A program made the translations under genes and the position numbers. DNA of 41,577 bases, from positions 1 to 41,577 of the forward strand of contig NZ_JROO01000065.1 of the NCBI RefSeq assembly GCF_000826685.1, given 5' to 3'. The stretch is from Streptomonospora alba. GTDB taxonomy: Bacteria > Actinomycetota > Actinomycetes > Streptosporangiales > Streptosporangiaceae. Below, one piece after another: positions 7,364 to 17,400 of this stretch. Each line of letters starts with the position of its first letter. The first letter of the stretch is position 1. The notes below the pieces were generated by a model that saw nothing but the letters and a program-made list of their open reading frames with translations, was not told where the DNA came from and did no database searches.

Positions 7364-8212
7364 ATGACGCGACGGATTTCCGCCCTGCTGCTCGGTGCGC
7401 TTCTGACCACCGCGGTGCTGTCCTGCGGAGGCCGCCCCGAGGCCGCGGCTCAGGTCGTGCCGCCGGAGCCGCTGGACTACGCCGAGACGACGGTGGACGG
7501 CCACCACCTGCTCGCCGACGACACCTCGGGGTCCGGGCGCGTGGTGGAGGTGCTGGGCGACCTCGCCGGCGCCGAGCACATCGCTGTGGTCGTGCCCGGC
7601 TCGGGGCAGAACCGCGACAACTTCCGCGCCGGCGCCCACCCCGGCGCGGTTCCGCTCGTCAACGGGCGCGCCCTGTACGCCGCGATGCGCGAACGCGCTC
7701 CCGAGGGCGGCACCGCCGTCGTGGTCTGGCTGGGCTACCTGCCGCCGCAGGGGTACGGCGCCGATCTCGTCGGGACCGCTCGTGCGCGGGAGGGGGCCGA
7801 GGCCCTGGTGCGGTTCGCGCGGGAGGTGCTGCCCGCCGACGCGCACGTGACCCTCTCCTGCCACAGCTACGGCACCGCCGTGTGCGGCCTGGCCGCCGCG
7901 CAGGCGCGGACGGCCGACGACGTGGTCGCGCTGGCGAGCCCGGGCATGGGCGTCGACGCCGCGCACGAGATCCGCGCCCGCGTCTGGGCGACCCGCGCCG
8001 AGGACGACTGGATCCGGTGGGTGCCGAGCCTGCGCATCGGCCGGCTGGGGCTCGGCGGCGACCCGATGGACCCGGAGTTCGGCGCCGTCCGGTTCGACCC
8101 GGGCGCCGTGAGCGGCCACACGCAGTACTACCGCCCGGGCAGCGCCGCCCTGTCCGCGACCGCGGCGGTCGCGGTCGGTGACAGCGGGGCCGTCTCCGGA
8201 GGGCTGCTGTGA
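7364..8212 (+). CDS. Secreted alpha/beta hydrolase (DUF1023-type) with lipobox-like signal
   Basis: A 282-residue exported protein. It begins with a signal peptide (MTRRISALLLGALLTTAVLSC) whose Cys21 lies in a lipobox-like VLSC, so membrane anchoring is likely. The body looks like a DUF1023 alpha/beta hydrolase: VVPGSGQNRDNF forms the oxyanion region, the nucleophile Ser168 lies in CHSYGTA, and a late His252 is in SGHTQYY. An Asp of the EDDW segment may complete the triad. Another ATG 6 bp upstream (7358) is possible; 7364 was chosen because of the TAGCGT spacing. Its stop overlaps the start of the acyltransferase gene by GTGA, so the two are co-translated. The substrate is unknown; a lipid or cell-wall ester would fit the partner. 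Confidence 0.8.
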   Translation: MTRRISALLLGALLTTAVLSCGGRPEAAAQVVPPEPLDYAETTVDGHHLLADDTSGSGRVVEVLGDLAGAEHIAVVVPGSGQNRDNFRAGAHPGAVPLVNGRALYAAMRERAPEGGTAVVVWLGYLPPQGYGADLVGTARAREGAEALVRFAREVLPADAHVTLSCHSYGTAVCGLAAAQARTADDVVALASPGMGVDAAHEIRARVWATRAEDDWIRWVPSLRIGRLGLGGDPMDPEFGAVRFDPGAVSGHTQYYRPGSAALSATAAVAVGDSGAVSGGLL

Positions 8213-9564
8213 CCGGGGGGCCGGGCGCGGGCCCCGACGATCGCGTCCGCCCGGCGCGCACCGGGCCGGAGTCCGCGGATCGGCACCACCCGGCCGCAGC
8301 GGAACGCCGGACCGCCCGCCGGCCCGGCGGTTCCGGGACCGGCCCGCTCCGGGCCGTGCGGCGCCACGCCGAGCGGATCGACCGTGCGACCCCGCCGACG
8401 CGCGACCGGGCGCTGGACGGGATCCGGGGCGTCGCCGTCGTCGGGGTCGTGCTGGGCCACTGGATGGTGACCGGTTTCGTGCTCGTCCCCGGCGGCGGCC
8501 TCGCCCCGGCCAGCCCGCTCGCGGCCATGCCGTGGGCCGCCCCTGCGACGTGGCTGCTGGACACGCTGGCGCTGTTCTTCTTCGTGGGCGGCTGCGCCGC
8601 GGCGCTCGCGCTTCGGCGGGCGCGCGAGCGGGGCGAAGGCTGCGCGCGCTGGATGCGGTCCCGATCGGTGCGGCTCGCCCGTCCCGTCCTCGTCGTCGGC
8701 GCGGTGTGGGGCGCGGTCCTCTCCGCCGGGCCGGCCCTGGGGGCGCCGGTGGAGACGATGCTCACCGGGGCGCTGCTCACCTTGCAGCCGTTGTGGTTCG
8801 TCGCCGTCTACGCGGCCGCGACGGCGCTGACCCCGGCGGCGCTCGCCGCCGACCGGCGCTGGGGCACGGCGGCCGCACTCGTGCCGCTGGCGGCGGTGGC
8901 GGCGGTCGACCTGGCGCGGTACGGACCGTGGGCGTCGGCGCTCCCGGACTGGGTGGGATACGCCAACGTCCTGCCCGTGTGGCTGTTCGCGTACCAGCTC
9001 GGCGTCTCCTGGGCCGGCGGGCGGCTGCGCCGACCGCTCGGGCTGCTCCTGCTGCTCGGCGGGGTACTGGGACTGGCCGCCCTGGTGCGGGCCGGATACC
9101 CGGTGAGCGCGGTCGGGGTGCCCGGCGCCGAGCGCTCGAACTCGGCTCCGCCCTCGTTGCTGCTGCCGGCGCTCGCGGCGGCCCAGATCGGCGCCGCCGT
9201 GCTCCTGCGGGCGCCGTTGGAGCGCCTGCTGCGCCGACCGGTGCCCTGGGCGTGGGTGGCGGGACTGAACCTGTGCGCGCTGACCGTGTTCTGCTGGCAC
9301 CTGACGGCCCTGCTGGCGGTCGGCGCCGCAGGCGCGGCCTGGGGCACGGTGCCCGGCCTGACCGACGTGCCCGTCGGCCCGGCGTGGCTCGCCTGGCGCC
9401 TGGCCTGGCTCGTGCCGGCGGCGGCCGTCCTGTGCGCCGCGGTTGCCGCCTTCCGGCACTTCGAGGGCCCCTGGTCGGACACGCTCCTGCGCCGCCCGGC
9501 GGCGCGCACCGCGGTCGCCCTCGCCGCGGCCGCGTTCGCGGTCCAGGCACTGGCTCTGCTGTGA
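8209..9564 (+). CDS. Membrane acyltransferase (Acyltransferase_3 family)
   Basis: A 451-residue polytopic protein with about ten hydrophobic helices. The cytoplasmic N-terminus ends in RDRALDGIRGVAVVGVVLGHW, in which the His of GHW after the first helix is the family's presumed catalytic residue. The family O-acylates sugars, glycans or lipids at the inner membrane. The GTG at 8209 overlaps the preceding stop (GTGA), with GGAGGG as ribosome site, which couples it to the DUF1023 lipoprotein. A reasonable inference is that one enzyme adds and the other removes or transfers an acyl group on an envelope molecule. Neither the acyl donor nor the acceptor can be assigned. Confidence 0.82.
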   Translation: MTGGPGAGPDDRVRPARTGPESADRHHPAAAERRTARRPGGSGTGPLRAVRRHAERIDRATPPTRDRALDGIRGVAVVGVVLGHWMVTGFVLVPGGGLAPASPLAAMPWAAPATWLLDTLALFFFVGGCAAALALRRARERGEGCARWMRSRSVRLARPVLVVGAVWGAVLSAGPALGAPVETMLTGALLTLQPLWFVAVYAAATALTPAALAADRRWGTAAALVPLAAVAAVDLARYGPWASALPDWVGYANVLPVWLFAYQLGVSWAGGRLRRPLGLLLLLGGVLGLAALVRAGYPVSAVGVPGAERSNSAPPSLLLPALAAAQIGAAVLLRAPLERLLRRPVPWAWVAGLNLCALTVFCWHLTALLAVGAAGAAWGTVPGLTDVPVGPAWLAWRLAWLVPAAAVLCAAVAAFRHFEGPWSDTLLRRPAARTAVALAAAAFAVQALALL

Positions 9565-9775
9565 CGGCGCCGGGAGCGGAACACCGCGCGCGCCGCCGCG
9601 AGCCCGCAGCCGAGCCGGTCACACCGACCCGCCGCGACGCGTCCGGCCGGCGGATCCCGGCCGAGGACGCCCGGACCGACCGCCTGCGCGCCGACGGCGG
9701 GGGCGCTGCCCACCGGCCGCGTCCCGGGCCGAGCGGTCGGCGCGCTCCCGCGGCGCCGGCCGCCCCGGCGAACGC

Positions 9776-10663
9776 TCAGCCCGCCGACAGCACCTCCCGC
9801 AGCTTGGCCGCGAAGGCCTCGGGCTCGCCCTCCATGCCGAACTCCCCGGACATGAAGCCCGCGTGGTGGCTGGGGAACATCGCGGGTTCGGTGCCCAGGC
9901 GCTCGGCGACGGCGATCGCGGCGCGGCCCGGCATCTCGGTGGCGGACTCCCGCCCGGCCGCCAGGACGATGCGCGTCGGCGCGGCGGCCAGGGCGTCGAA
10001 GTCCAACGCGACGGTGGGGTTGGTGCGGATGTTCTGCATCAACGCGTCGTCCCGGGAGCCGTCGTCCTCGGCGGGCAGCCCGAACTGCTCCGGGGCCGGG
10101 GCGGGCCGGTCCAGGTAGTCGGCGGGCAGGGGTCCCGAGTACTGCACGAACGCGATGAACTTGGCCATGGCCGGGCCCATCCCGCTGCGGTGGTAGGTGT
10201 CGTAGATGTCCTCGCAGACCGCGGTGAGCTGCTCGCGGTCCGGCAGGACGTCGACCACCGGCGGCTCGTGGGCCACCAGCGTCCGCACCCGCTCGGGGGT
10301 GCGGGACACCAGCACCAGGCTGTTGAGGGCGCCGCCGCTGCTGCCGAACAGGTCCACCCTGTCGACGCCGAGGGCCTCGATCACCCGGCGCAGGTCCTCG
10401 GCGTGCTCCTGCGGAGTGGACTCGCCGCCGTCGGTGCGGAGACTGCGCCCGGCACCGCGCGGGTCGTAGGTGACGACGGGGCGGTCGGTGAAATACCCCG
10501 CCAGCGTGGTGAAGCCGCTCGCGTCCATCGGCGAGCCGACCAGCATGAGCACGGGGGTCTCGGCGGTCGCCTCGCTCAGGTCGCCGCGCACATCGTAGTG
10601 GATGGTCGCACCGGGGGCCTCGACGCTGCGGGTTGCGGTCTCGCGGGTGGTCGGCTCTGTCAT
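9776..10663 (-). CDS. Alpha/beta-fold hydrolase
   Basis: A 295-residue cytoplasmic alpha/beta hydrolase. It has an oxyanion segment (VGSPMDASG), the arch DPRGAGRS, the nucleophile elbow GSSGG (Ser109) and a C-terminal His in PSHHAGFMSG. The ATG at 10663 has a good AAGGAG site; a frame open to 10759 has none. It lies downstream of adnB on the same strand with a 178-bp gap, so it probably has its own promoter. Its natural substrate is unknown; the sequence resembles the broad epoxide-hydrolase/peroxidase-like group. It converges with the acyltransferase gene across 211 bp in which I see nothing else. Confidence 0.85.
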   Translation of the reverse strand: MTEPTTRETATRSVEAPGATIHYDVRGDLSEATAETPVLMLVGSPMDASGFTTLAGYFTDRPVVTYDPRGAGRSLRTDGGESTPQEHAEDLRRVIEALGVDRVDLFGSSGGALNSLVLVSRTPERVRTLVAHEPPVVDVLPDREQLTAVCEDIYDTYHRSGMGPAMAKFIAFVQYSGPLPADYLDRPAPAPEQFGLPAEDDGSRDDALMQNIRTNPTVALDFDALAAAPTRIVLAAGRESATEMPGRAAIAVAERLGTEPAMFPSHHAGFMSGEFGMEGEPEAFAAKLREVLSAG

Positions 10664-10841
10664 GGCATCGCTCCTTGTGGTCCGTCCAGCCTGTCTGTAC
10701 AGACCGGCGCGCGCGGCGGAACTCATCGCTCGCCGTACCACAGGATGGACGGGACCCACGACACTTCCGCTCCCATGCCGACACCCCCGGCCCGTACCAG
10801 GTCAACCGGTCCAAGGGCGGTGCGCGCCCGGAGCCCGGCCG

Positions 10842-13800
10842 TCACTCCTCGGGCAGGTTCTCCAGCAGGGCGGCCAGGCCGTCCGCGTCGAGGAGGTCGG
10901 CGGGGCGGACGGTCTCCTCCGCGCGGACGTAGTGGAAGGCGGCGCGCACATCGTCGGGGGAGACCCCGGCCAGCTCGGCCCATGCGATGCGGTAGGCCGC
11001 CACCTGCACGGCCACCGCCCGGCGCTCGTCCGCCGTCTGGGGCGGACGTCCGGTCTTCCAGTCGACGACGTCGTAGGTGCCGCTGTCCTCGTCGAAGAAG
11101 ACCGCGTCCATGCGCCCGCGCACGAGGCGGTCACCGATGATCGTCTCGAAGGGGACCTCGACCTCCAGCGGCGTACGGCTTCCCCATTCGCCCGCCTCGA
11201 AGCGGCGCTGCAGCTCGGCCAGCTCCTCGTCGGCACCGGCGCCGTCGTCGGCGGCGCCGGGGAGTTCGCTGGGCCCGAGCAGGCTCTCCTGGCCGAAGCG
11301 CTGCTCCAACCAGGCGTGGAAAGCCGTGCCGCGGCGGGTGTGCGGCGCCGGCGGCCGCGGCAGCGGGCGGCGGATCCGGCGCGCGAGCGCGGAGGGATCG
11401 CGGGCCAGCGACACCAGCGAGGACACCGAGAGGTGGGCGGGCAGCTCGACGGGAATCGTGCCGTCGCCGGCCGCGGGCGCCGTGTCGCGGTGGGCCAGCA
11501 GCAGGTCGGTATCGCGACTCCAGCCGTCCAGTCGCCGCCGCATGCGCTCGGGCATCCGGGCGCGGTCGAGCGTGGCGAGCCACCGCTGCCCGAAGGTCTC
11601 CTCATCGGCCGTCGGCGCGTACGGCGCCTGCGCTCCGCTCCCCCCGCCGGACCGGGCTTCCGCCGCACGGCCCTCCGCGGCCTCCGCGGGCCGCCCGCCC
11701 GCCGCACCGGAATCGCCGGCCGTGTCCCGCCGGTCCGCACCGCCTCCGCCGCCGGCTTCCGGCGCGCGCTCGGCGTTCTCGGCCTCCTCCGACGGGCGGC
11801 GCCGTGCTTCGGCCACCAGCTCGGCGCCCTCCACGATGTCGCGGTGCCGCCGTGCCGCAGCCTCGCCCTCCTCGTCGGGCGACTGCGGCCAGGCCACCGG
11901 CTCCGACGCGACGGTCTGCGGATTGGCCTCGCCCTCCTCCGGCGGGGCCGCCCAGGCCGCCACGTCCCCGGCGCCGTGCTCGCAGGCTTCGCGGATCTCG
12001 TCGAGGAACTCCGAGGGTCCGCGCTTGCCCGAGCTCGCGTGCCCCCACCAGTGCCCGGAGCACAGCAGCCCGAAGGACGCCCGCGTCACGGCGACGTAGG
12101 CCAGCCGGCGCTCCTCCATCCGGTGCCGGTCGCGGTCGGCGGCGACGAACTCCTCGATGCTCTCCTTGTCCACATCGGCCAGCTTGGGCAGTCCGTGCGC
12201 GTCTCCGCGCAGCGGGAACGGGAGCTTCTGCTCCTTGCGCGCCCAGCCGCCGGCGTCGCGCGGCTTGGTGGGGAACACCGGCGAGGCGGTCCCGCCGGAG
12301 AGCCCCGGCACCGCCACCAGCGGCCACTGCAGGCCCTTGGCCGCGTGCACGGTCATCAGCTTGACCGTGTCGCTGCCGCCGACCCGCTCACCCGGCTCCA
12401 ACCCCTTTTCGGCGTCCTCGGCCGAGCGCAGATAGGTCAGGAAGGTGCCCAGCGTAGGGTCCTCGCTGTTGCCCACGAAGCGCACCGCCGCGTCCAGGAA
12501 CGCGTCGAGGTCGGCGCGGGCGGCGACAGGGTCGCGCCCGGGCCGCGCCGCCACCTCGATGTCCAGGCCCATGGTCCGCTCGACCTCGCCGATCAGGTCG
12601 GGCAGCGGCTGAGCGGCCAGGCGGCGCAGCGTGCGCATCTCCGCGCCGAGGGCGGTCAGCCTCCGGTAACCGGTCTCGGAGTAGCGCTCGGGTGATCCGG
12701 GATCGTCCAGAGCGTCGACGAGGCTGCCGCTCTCGGCGGTCAGGTCGAGCACCGTGCGGCGCAGCAGGTCCTCGTCATCGTCGTCCGCGGGCTCCGGCGC
12801 GGAGGCGGCCAGGTCGCGGCGCGTCTCCTTGGCGAGTTCGGCCGCCCGCCCGCCCAGCGCCACCAGGTCGCGCGGGCCCAGCCGCCAGCGCGGGCCCGTC
12901 AGCAACCGCGCGAGCTCGTTGCCTGCCGTGGGGTCGTGCAGCACGCGCAGCGTGGCGATGACGTCGCGCACCTCCGGCACCGTCATCAGTCCGCCGAGTC
13001 CGACCACCTCGACGGGGATGCCGCGTTCCTCCAGCGCCTCGCGCAGCACCGGGAACTGGGAGCGCTTGCGGCACAGCACCGCCACGTCGCTGTAGCGCAG
13101 CCCGTCGCCGCCCTCGCCGACCGGCCAATCGGCGCCGTCGGGGGCGATGCGGGCGGGTCGGCCGATGCGGTCTGCCACCGTGTCGGCGATCCAGCGCGCC
13201 TCCTCGGTTTCGGTGGCGAAGAGCCCGCAGGCCACAGCGCCCCGCCCGCGGCGCGCCGCCCCCGGATACAGCACGGGCACATACCCGCTCTCCGCACGCA
13301 GCGGCTCGGAGATGCGCCGGGCCGCCTCCAGCACCCGCTCGCCGTTGCGGAAACTCGTGGCCAGCTTGCGCACCGGGGCCGGGCGCCCCGGCGCCGCGGG
13401 AAAGTCGGTGGGGAAGCTGGTGAGGTTGCCCGCACTGGCGCCGCGCCAGCCGTAGATGGACTGGCAGGGGTCGCCGACCGCCGTGACCGGGTGGCCGCCG
13501 CCGAACAGCGCCCGCAGCAGCATGAGCTGAGCGTGGCTGGTGTCCTGGTACTCGTCCAGCAGCACCACCCGGAACCGGCTCTGCTCGATCAGCCCGACCT
13601 CGGCGTGGCGAAGCGCGATACGCGCCGCGAGCGCCACCTGGTCGCCGTAGTCCATGACCTCGCGGTCGGTCTTGGCTGCGATATAGCGCTCGACCAGCGG
13701 CAGCAGCTGCTCGCGGCGGCGCTGGACCTCCGCGAGGTCGCGGGTGGGCGCAAGCGGCTTGCGGGGCAGCGCCGCGACGCGCTCGGCGATCCAGGTGCCG

Positions 13801-14420
13801 ATACCGCGCACGTCCTCAGGCGTGCGCAGGTGGTCGGACAGCTCGCCGGCCAGTTCCAGCGTCCGGTCGGTGACCTCGCGCGGCCCTACGGTGACAGCGT
13901 CCATGGGGCCGTCGTAGTCGGCGACGACGCGCGCGGCGAGCTGGTAAGCCTGGCCCTCGCTGAGGAGCCGGACGGAGGGCTCGACGGCCTCGCGCAAGGC
14001 GTGGTCGCCGACCAGGCGGGCGGCATAGGAGTTGTAGGTGGAGACCGCCGGGTCGCCGTCGAGGAGCTCCTCGGGCACCTGCTCGGTTTCGCGCAGCTGA
14101 TCCAGCCGCTTGCGCACCCGTTCGGCCAGCTCGGCGGCCGCCTTTCGGGTGAAGGTCAGGCCCAGGACGTGCTCCGGGCGCACCAGCCCGTTGGCTACCA
14201 GCCATACGACCCGCCCGGCCATGGTCTCGCTCTTGCCGGAGCCGGCGCCGGCGACGACCACACCCGGCTCCAGCGGGGCGGCGATGACGGCGGCCTGCTC
14301 GGCGGTGGGCTCGGGTTGGCCGAGCAGACGGGCGAGCTCGGCAGGGCTCAGCCGGCTCCTGGACGCGCCGGCATAGGCCGCGGCGCCCGTCGGCGCGGTC
14401 CGGTACTCCGCGGCGGTCAC
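10842..14420 (-). CDS. adnB: AdnB-type helicase-nuclease subunit
   Basis: A 1192-residue subunit of the AdnAB double-strand-break resection motor. The UvrD-like motor has Walker A GAGSGKS (58-64), the Walker B/DEYQDT helicase motif, GDPCQSIYGWRGA (motif III), a TVHAAKGLQW motif and VAVTRA. The C-terminal RecB-type nuclease is complete: RRGTAFHAWLE, GRMDAV, DVVDWKTG and QVAAYRIAW. It is longer than mycobacterial AdnB (about 1100 residues) because of a charged, Ala/Gly/Glu-rich insert between motor and nuclease (DNA about 11640-11830). The start GTG overlaps the adnA stop (GTGA) behind GAGGGGAAG, which supports coupled, equimolar synthesis. The long open frame extending upstream to 15710 is only overlap with adnA. 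Confidence 0.93.
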   Translation of the reverse strand: MTAAEYRTAPTGAAAYAGASRSRLSPAELARLLGQPEPTAEQAAVIAAPLEPGVVVAGAGSGKSETMAGRVVWLVANGLVRPEHVLGLTFTRKAAAELAERVRKRLDQLRETEQVPEELLDGDPAVSTYNSYAARLVGDHALREAVEPSVRLLSEGQAYQLAARVVADYDGPMDAVTVGPREVTDRTLELAGELSDHLRTPEDVRGIGTWIAERVAALPRKPLAPTRDLAEVQRRREQLLPLVERYIAAKTDREVMDYGDQVALAARIALRHAEVGLIEQSRFRVVLLDEYQDTSHAQLMLLRALFGGGHPVTAVGDPCQSIYGWRGASAGNLTSFPTDFPAAPGRPAPVRKLATSFRNGERVLEAARRISEPLRAESGYVPVLYPGAARRGRGAVACGLFATETEEARWIADTVADRIGRPARIAPDGADWPVGEGGDGLRYSDVAVLCRKRSQFPVLREALEERGIPVEVVGLGGLMTVPEVRDVIATLRVLHDPTAGNELARLLTGPRWRLGPRDLVALGGRAAELAKETRRDLAASAPEPADDDDEDLLRRTVLDLTAESGSLVDALDDPGSPERYSETGYRRLTALGAEMRTLRRLAAQPLPDLIGEVERTMGLDIEVAARPGRDPVAARADLDAFLDAAVRFVGNSEDPTLGTFLTYLRSAEDAEKGLEPGERVGGSDTVKLMTVHAAKGLQWPLVAVPGLSGGTASPVFPTKPRDAGGWARKEQKLPFPLRGDAHGLPKLADVDKESIEEFVAADRDRHRMEERRLAYVAVTRASFGLLCSGHWWGHASSGKRGPSEFLDEIREACEHGAGDVAAWAAPPEEGEANPQTVASEPVAWPQSPDEEGEAAARRHRDIVEGAELVAEARRRPSEEAENAERAPEAGGGGGADRRDTAGDSGAAGGRPAEAAEGRAAEARSGGGSGAQAPYAPTADEETFGQRWLATLDRARMPERMRRRLDGWSRDTDLLLAHRDTAPAAGDGTIPVELPAHLSVSSLVSLARDPSALARRIRRPLPRPPAPHTRRGTAFHAWLEQRFGQESLLGPSELPGAADDGAGADEELAELQRRFEAGEWGSRTPLEVEVPFETIIGDRLVRGRMDAVFFDEDSGTYDVVDWKTGRPPQTADERRAVAVQVAAYRIAWAELAGVSPDDVRAAFHYVRAEETVRPADLLDADGLAALLENLPEE

Positions 14421-17400
14421 AGGCGCTTCCCCTCGTCGTGCGCCGGACAGCTGGAGCGCACGGCGCAGGAGTCGCAGAACTCGTTGCGCATCGCCTGGAA
14501 GCGTGCGCCCGACATGCCCTCGGCCACGCCGCGCACCAGCTCCTGCGACCACTGCGGGTCGGGATCCTCGCCCAGCGGGGCCTGGGCCTGGGTGCGGGCC
14601 CCGCTCTTGAAGGAGGCCCGGGTGCCGACCTGCACGAGCTCGGCTCCGCCGGGCTCGGCCAGGCCCAACTGGGCGAAGGCCGATTTCAGCACCGCCAGCT
14701 GGTACACGCCCAGCTGCGGGTGGCGCGCCAGTTCGGCGTCCTTGGGCTTGCTGTTTCCCGTCTTGATGTCGACCACCACGGCGCGTCCCTGGGCGTCCTT
14801 CTCCAGCCGATCGACGCGCCCGGTGATCTCGATACCGCCGATGTCGACCTTGAATCCCTCCTCGGTCACCACGAGTTCGCGCTCGCCGGACTCGTGCCAG
14901 GCGATGAGCTTGCGCACCATCTCGTCGGCACGCTCGCGCTCCTTGCCTGCGAACCACGGGCCGCCGAAGTCCAGTTCGGACCAGATGTCGTCCATGCGGC
15001 GCCGGATGTCCTCCATCCCGGCGCCGTCGGCGACGAGTACGGCGACGGCGTGCACGATACTCCCCAACGCCGAGGTGACCTCCATCGAGGAGGCGCCGGC
15101 GGCGTTCTCCAGCAGCCAGCGCAACTCGCAGGTGGTGAAGCGCTCGACCTGGGAGGGCGAGACGCGGATACCGCCGTCGTCGGATTCGTCGACCAGCGGG
15201 CGGTCGTCGGAGACCGTCGTCAGGGCGTACCACTCGGCGGGGTCGGCGCCGCGCACCCCTTCGTCGGCGAGCCGGGCGAGGTGGGCGGCGGCGGCGCGGC
15301 GCACCGGGTGGGAGCGCTGGGGATCGGTCACCACCGAGCGCAGGTCGGCCACCAGAGCGGGCAGGGACAGCCAGCGGCGGCCGGTACTGACGCGCTCGGG
15401 CTCGCCCAGGCCGAGCTCGGCGAGGAAGCGCGAAGGGCGTTCCTCGGTGTCGTCGCCGCCCACGGCCGTGACGACCAGGTGCCGGCGGGCGCGGGTGCAG
15501 GCGACGTAGAACAGGCGGCGCTCCTCGTCGAGCAGCTTGGAGGCCGCGGCCGCCCCCGCGGCCCCCGCTGCGGCGGGGCCGGCTCCCGCGGCGGAGGCGC
15601 CGAAGCCGGTGGAGGAGTCGACCAGCTGCTCGACGCCCAGCAGCGAGCCGCGCAGCCGCAGGTCGGGCCAGTCGCCCTCGTGGACGCCGGCGACCACGGT
15701 CAGGTCCCACTCCAACCCCTTGGCTCGGTGCGCGGTGAGGATACGCACGGCCTCGCCCTCGGGGGCGCGCTCGGCGAGGCTGTCCGCCGGGATCTCCTGG
15801 GCCTCCAGGTCCTCGAGAAAGCCCAGCGGCAGGCCGGGCGGGAGCCGGTCGCAGTAGCGCGCGGCGCTTTCGAACAGGGCGACGACGGCGTCGAGGTCGC
15901 GGTCGGCCGCCGCGCCGCGCCGCCCGCCGGCCTGGCTGGCGCGCAGCAGCCGGTCGGACAGGCCGCCGGCCTGCCAGACCTCCCAGAGCACGTCCTCGGC
16001 CGAGGCTCCGGCCGCGGCGCGGTCGCGGACCAGCCGCAGGTAGCCGGCGATGCGCTGGGCCGGGGCGGCCACGTCGGGATCGACCAGGGTCAGCTCGCGC
16101 GGATCGCGCAAGGCGTCGGCGAGCAGCGCGGACGAGGGGCGGTTGCCGCGCGTACGGCCGTGCGGCGCCTCGCCGAGGGGGCCGGGGGAGGTCCCGTCGC
16201 CGTCGAGGGCGTCCGCGCCGTCGCGCGACGCCGACGTATCGGCGGACTCGGCCGCATCGCCGCCGTCGTCGCGGCCCGACGCGGCGTCCGCGCCCTCGCC
16301 CGGCCCTCCCCGGTCGCCGGGCGTGTGCTGTTCGGCGGCGAGGGCCGCCGCGGGCTCCCCTCCCCCGCTCCCGGCGGCGTCCTCGCCCCCGTGCTCGCCG
16401 GTGCGGCGCTGGGCGGCGCGGTAGTCCAGGTCCAGGCGGCGCAGGGCGCGGGCCAGGCGGCGCAGCCGGACGGTGTCGGCCTCACCGAACTGGCTGGTGA
16501 GCAGCTCGTGCGCCGCGGCCTCGTCGATGGTCTCGGGCCGCAGCGCGCACCGGATGAGCAGCAGCATGGCGCGCACGATCGGCTCGACGGCCAGCGGCAT
16601 CTCGTCGCCGCCCACCGCCACCGGAACCCCGGCGGCCGACAGCGCACGGCGCAGCGTCGGCATCTGCCGGGAGGCCGAGCGCACCAGGACCGCCATGTCC
16701 GACCAGGGCACGCCGTCGATCAGGTGGGCGCGGCGCAGGATGTCGGCGACGACGGCGGCCTCCTGCGCGGTGCTTTCGGCCAGCAGCACCCGCGCCGCGC
16801 CCTCGGGGGCGGAGTCGGCGGGCTCCAGCGCCCGGTGCGCGTTCACCGACCCGCCGCCGGCGGCGGGAGCGGCAGGCAGTCGGCGGGCCACCCCGCGCGA
16901 GGCGTCGAGCAGGCCCGAGCCGCTGCGCCGGCATGTGCGCAGTGCCACCACGGGCGCGGACTCGCCGCCGATTTTCGGGAAGCGCTCCGGAAACTCCAGG
17001 ATGTTGCGCACGTCGGCGCCGCGGAAGCCGTAGACGGACTGGTCGGGGTCGCCGACAGCCACGAGGTCGCGGCCCTCCCCGGCCAGCGCGTGCAGCAGCT
17101 CCTCCTGAGCGGGGTCGGTGTCCTGGTACTCGTCGACGAAGACCACCTCGCGGGCGGCACGCTCACGCGCTTGGACCTCGGGGTCGTCGAGCAGGTTCGC
17201 CGCCACGCGCACGAGCTCGGCGTAGTTGAAGGTCGGCGCCGGTGCGACGTCGAAGCGGCCGGTGTAGCGGTCCAGGAAGTCGCCGACGGCCACCCAGTCG
17301 TCGCGCCGGTGCTCGCGGCCCAGGCGGTCCAGGTCGGCGGAGTCGATTCCGCGCTCCTGGGCACGCATCAGGAAGTCGCGCAGCTCCTCGGCGAACCCGC

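Noticed and set aside
11640-11830. Frameshift in AdnB suggested by low-complexity DNA
   Set aside because: The frame stays open and the downstream nuclease motifs are in the same frame as the motor motifs.
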